NCBI GenBank assembly: GCA_963781195.1
Contig: CAWAEZ010000015.1
Coordinates: forward strand, 1 to 64,000
Direction: 5' to 3'
DNA from: JAJPKK01 sp963781195
Lineage (GTDB): Bacteria > Pseudomonadota > Alphaproteobacteria > Rhizobiales > Xanthobacteraceae
Length of the DNA: 64,000 nucleotides
The translations under genes were made by a program, and so were the position numbers. Shown here piece after piece: positions 63,147 to 64,000 of the stretch (the first letter of the stretch is position 1; every line of letters begins with the position of its first letter). A model generated the notes under the pieces. That model saw only the letters and a program-made list of their open reading frames with translations, ran no database searches and was not told where the DNA came from.

Positions 63147-63210
63147 GGCCGTGCGAGTGAAGCCGTGTGAGTGAAGCCATGCGAGTGAAGCCATGCGAGT
63201 GAAGCTGTGA
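63127..63210 (+). repeat. six-unit 14-bp tandem repeat between cobL and cobE
   Basis: Six near-identical 14-base units of type GAGTGAAGCCATGC run from the last cobL codons to the cobE start. Each unit carries a TGA and an ATG or GTG. Tiny ORFs arise (for example 63179-63202 reading MRVKPCE, and 63193-63210 reading MRVKL), and the last ends in GTGA, which is also the cobE start. Confidence 0.88.
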
Positions 63211-63593
63211 TCGTCGCCGGCGTCGGATGCCGAAAGGGGACGGCCGCCGCCGCGATCGCGGCGGCGATCGCCGCCGCACTCGCGCGCGCCGGGCTCGATC
63301 ACGCGGCGCTGCGCCTGATCGCCACCTCGTCGGCCAAGGCCGGCGAACGCGGCATTGCCGACGCGGCCGCCGCCATGGGCGTCCCGCTCATCGCCGTGGC
63401 GCCGGACGATCTCGCGGCGGCGGGCCCGCGCACGGCGACGCGGTCGGAGCGCGTGCTCGCGCTCGCCGGAGTGCCCTCGGTCGCGGAAGCTGCCGCGCTC
63501 GCGGCCGGCGGTGCGGCGGCGCGGCTGATCGTGCCGCGCGTGGCGGTCGGACCGGCAACCTGCGCGCTGGCGGCCAGCGAGGCGTGCCCATGA
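63207..63593 (+). CDS. cobE: CobE, CbiG C-terminal-like protein
   Basis: A 128-residue protein starting with GTG at 63207. VAGVGCRKGTAAAAI, RLIATSSAKAGERGIADAA and PSVAEAAALAAGG match the CobE/CbiG_C family, an accessory in corrin ring synthesis with no defined catalytic step in the aerobic path. The Ala content is very high. The stop overlaps the cobM start (ATGA). Confidence 0.9.
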   Translation: MIVAGVGCRKGTAAAAIAAAIAAALARAGLDHAALRLIATSSAKAGERGIADAAAAMGVPLIAVAPDDLAAAGPRTATRSERVLALAGVPSVAEAAALAAGGAAARLIVPRVAVGPATCALAASEACP

Positions 63594-64000
63594 CCGTGCA
63601 TTTCATCGGCGCCGGCCCCGGTGCGGCGGATCTCATCACCGTCCGCGGACGCGACCTCATGACGCGATGCCCGGTGTGCCTCTATGCCGGCTCGATCGTG
63701 CCGGCCGACCTCCTCGCGCTGTGTCCGCCGGGCGCGCGGGTGATCGACACCGCCGCGATGAATCTCGACGAGATCGAAGCCGAATTCGCCCGCGCCGAAG
63801 CGGCCGGCGAGGACGTGGCGCGCCTGCACTCGGGCGACCTCTCGATCTACAGCGCGCTTGCCGAGCAGGTGCGGCGGCTGGAGCGGCTCGGCATCGCCTA
63901 CACGCTCACGCCCGGGGTGCCGGCATTCGCCGCCGCCGCCGCCGCCCTCGGCACCGAGCTGACGGTGCCGGAGGTGGCCCAGAGCGTGGTGCTGACCCGC
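63590..64000 (+). CDS. cobM: precorrin-4 C11-methyltransferase, partial (right edge)
   Basis: The first 137 residues of a tetrapyrrole methylase: VHFIGAGPGAADLITVRGRDL, CPVCLYAGSIVPADLL, RLHSGDLSIYSALAEQ and TPGVPAFAAAAAALG are CobM/CbiF signatures. It starts at 63590, overlapping cobE by four bases, and runs off the window. Confidence 0.94.
   Translation, partial: MTVHFIGAGPGAADLITVRGRDLMTRCPVCLYAGSIVPADLLALCPPGARVIDTAAMNLDEIEAEFARAEAAGEDVARLHSGDLSIYSALAEQVRRLERLGIAYTLTPGVPAFAAAAAALGTELTVPEVAQSVVLTR

Noticed and set aside
63127..63210. CRISPR-like array
   Set aside because: The 14-bp units are directly adjacent without spacers, so this is a plain tandem repeat.
1..64000. tRNA, rRNA, prophage or plasmid origin genes
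   Set aside because: I scanned for tRNA-like cloverleaf ends, rRNA cores, integrases and replication genes and saw none, though a tool-based search would be more sensitive.

Overview
The window looks like an alphaproteobacterial chromosome, most likely from the Hyphomicrobiales (Rhizobiales; Xanthobacteraceae/Nitrobacteraceae type). The evidence is high G+C with strong third-position bias, an Omp25/Omp31-like outer-membrane protein, an Fdh1-type formate dehydrogenase with fused NuoE/NuoF subunit, orphan Bug/TctC binding proteins, short palindromic repeats typical of these genomes, and the aerobic cob pathway with cobC/cobG/cobE nomenclature genes. No rRNA, tRNA or CRISPR array was seen.

Layout. 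1-1577 is a decayed IS4-family element whose left inverted repeat begins at base 1. 1.8-16.3 kb is a loose, somewhat less G+C-rich accessory region: SMP-30-like lactonase, small exported proteins, outer-membrane beta-barrel, multicopper oxidase, a frameshifted zinc alcohol dehydrogenase, a Kef-type antiporter, an ECF sigma factor and a 31-residue membrane microprotein. 16.7-33.8 kb is a metabolic island: bioB, formate dehydrogenase (two genes), formate-THF ligase, a formyl-THF hydrolase-like protein, formyl-CoA transferase, oxalyl-CoA decarboxylase, a GntR regulator, ethanolamine ammonia-lyase EutBC, a small cytochrome c and an OxlT-like transporter. Together these would import oxalate, activate and decarboxylate it, and send the formate either to CO2 plus NADH or into the folate C1 pool. 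34-47 kb is a catabolic block: alpha/beta hydrolase, exported protein, PQQ alcohol dehydrogenase with a lanthanide-type Asp-X-Asp, two Bug proteins, hydantoinase/oxoprolinase-like HyuA and HyuB, amidohydrolase, esterase and SDR. 47-64 kb is an aerobic cobalamin cluster: cobC, cbiB, cobQ, cobO and cobP, then a cobalamin riboswitch followed by DUF1636, cobW, cobN, cobG, cobH, cobI, cobJ, (cobK), cobL, cobE and cobM. It runs off the right edge inside cobM. EutBC needs adenosylcobalamin, so this cluster supports the ethanolamine pathway encoded nearby.

The most striking observations are: a formyl-CoA transferase with a histone-H1-like Lys/Ala/Pro tail of about 90 residues; a 39-bp perfect inverted repeat (about 168 bp overall) sitting in frame inside cobG; two gene junctions in the cob operon (cobH/cobI and cobL/cobE) built from 14-bp tandem repeats that create chains of overlapping stop/start codons and tiny ORFs; and about twelve single-base frameshifts concentrated in otherwise well-conserved enzymes, nearly all insertions, which suggests either sequence error or recent decay.
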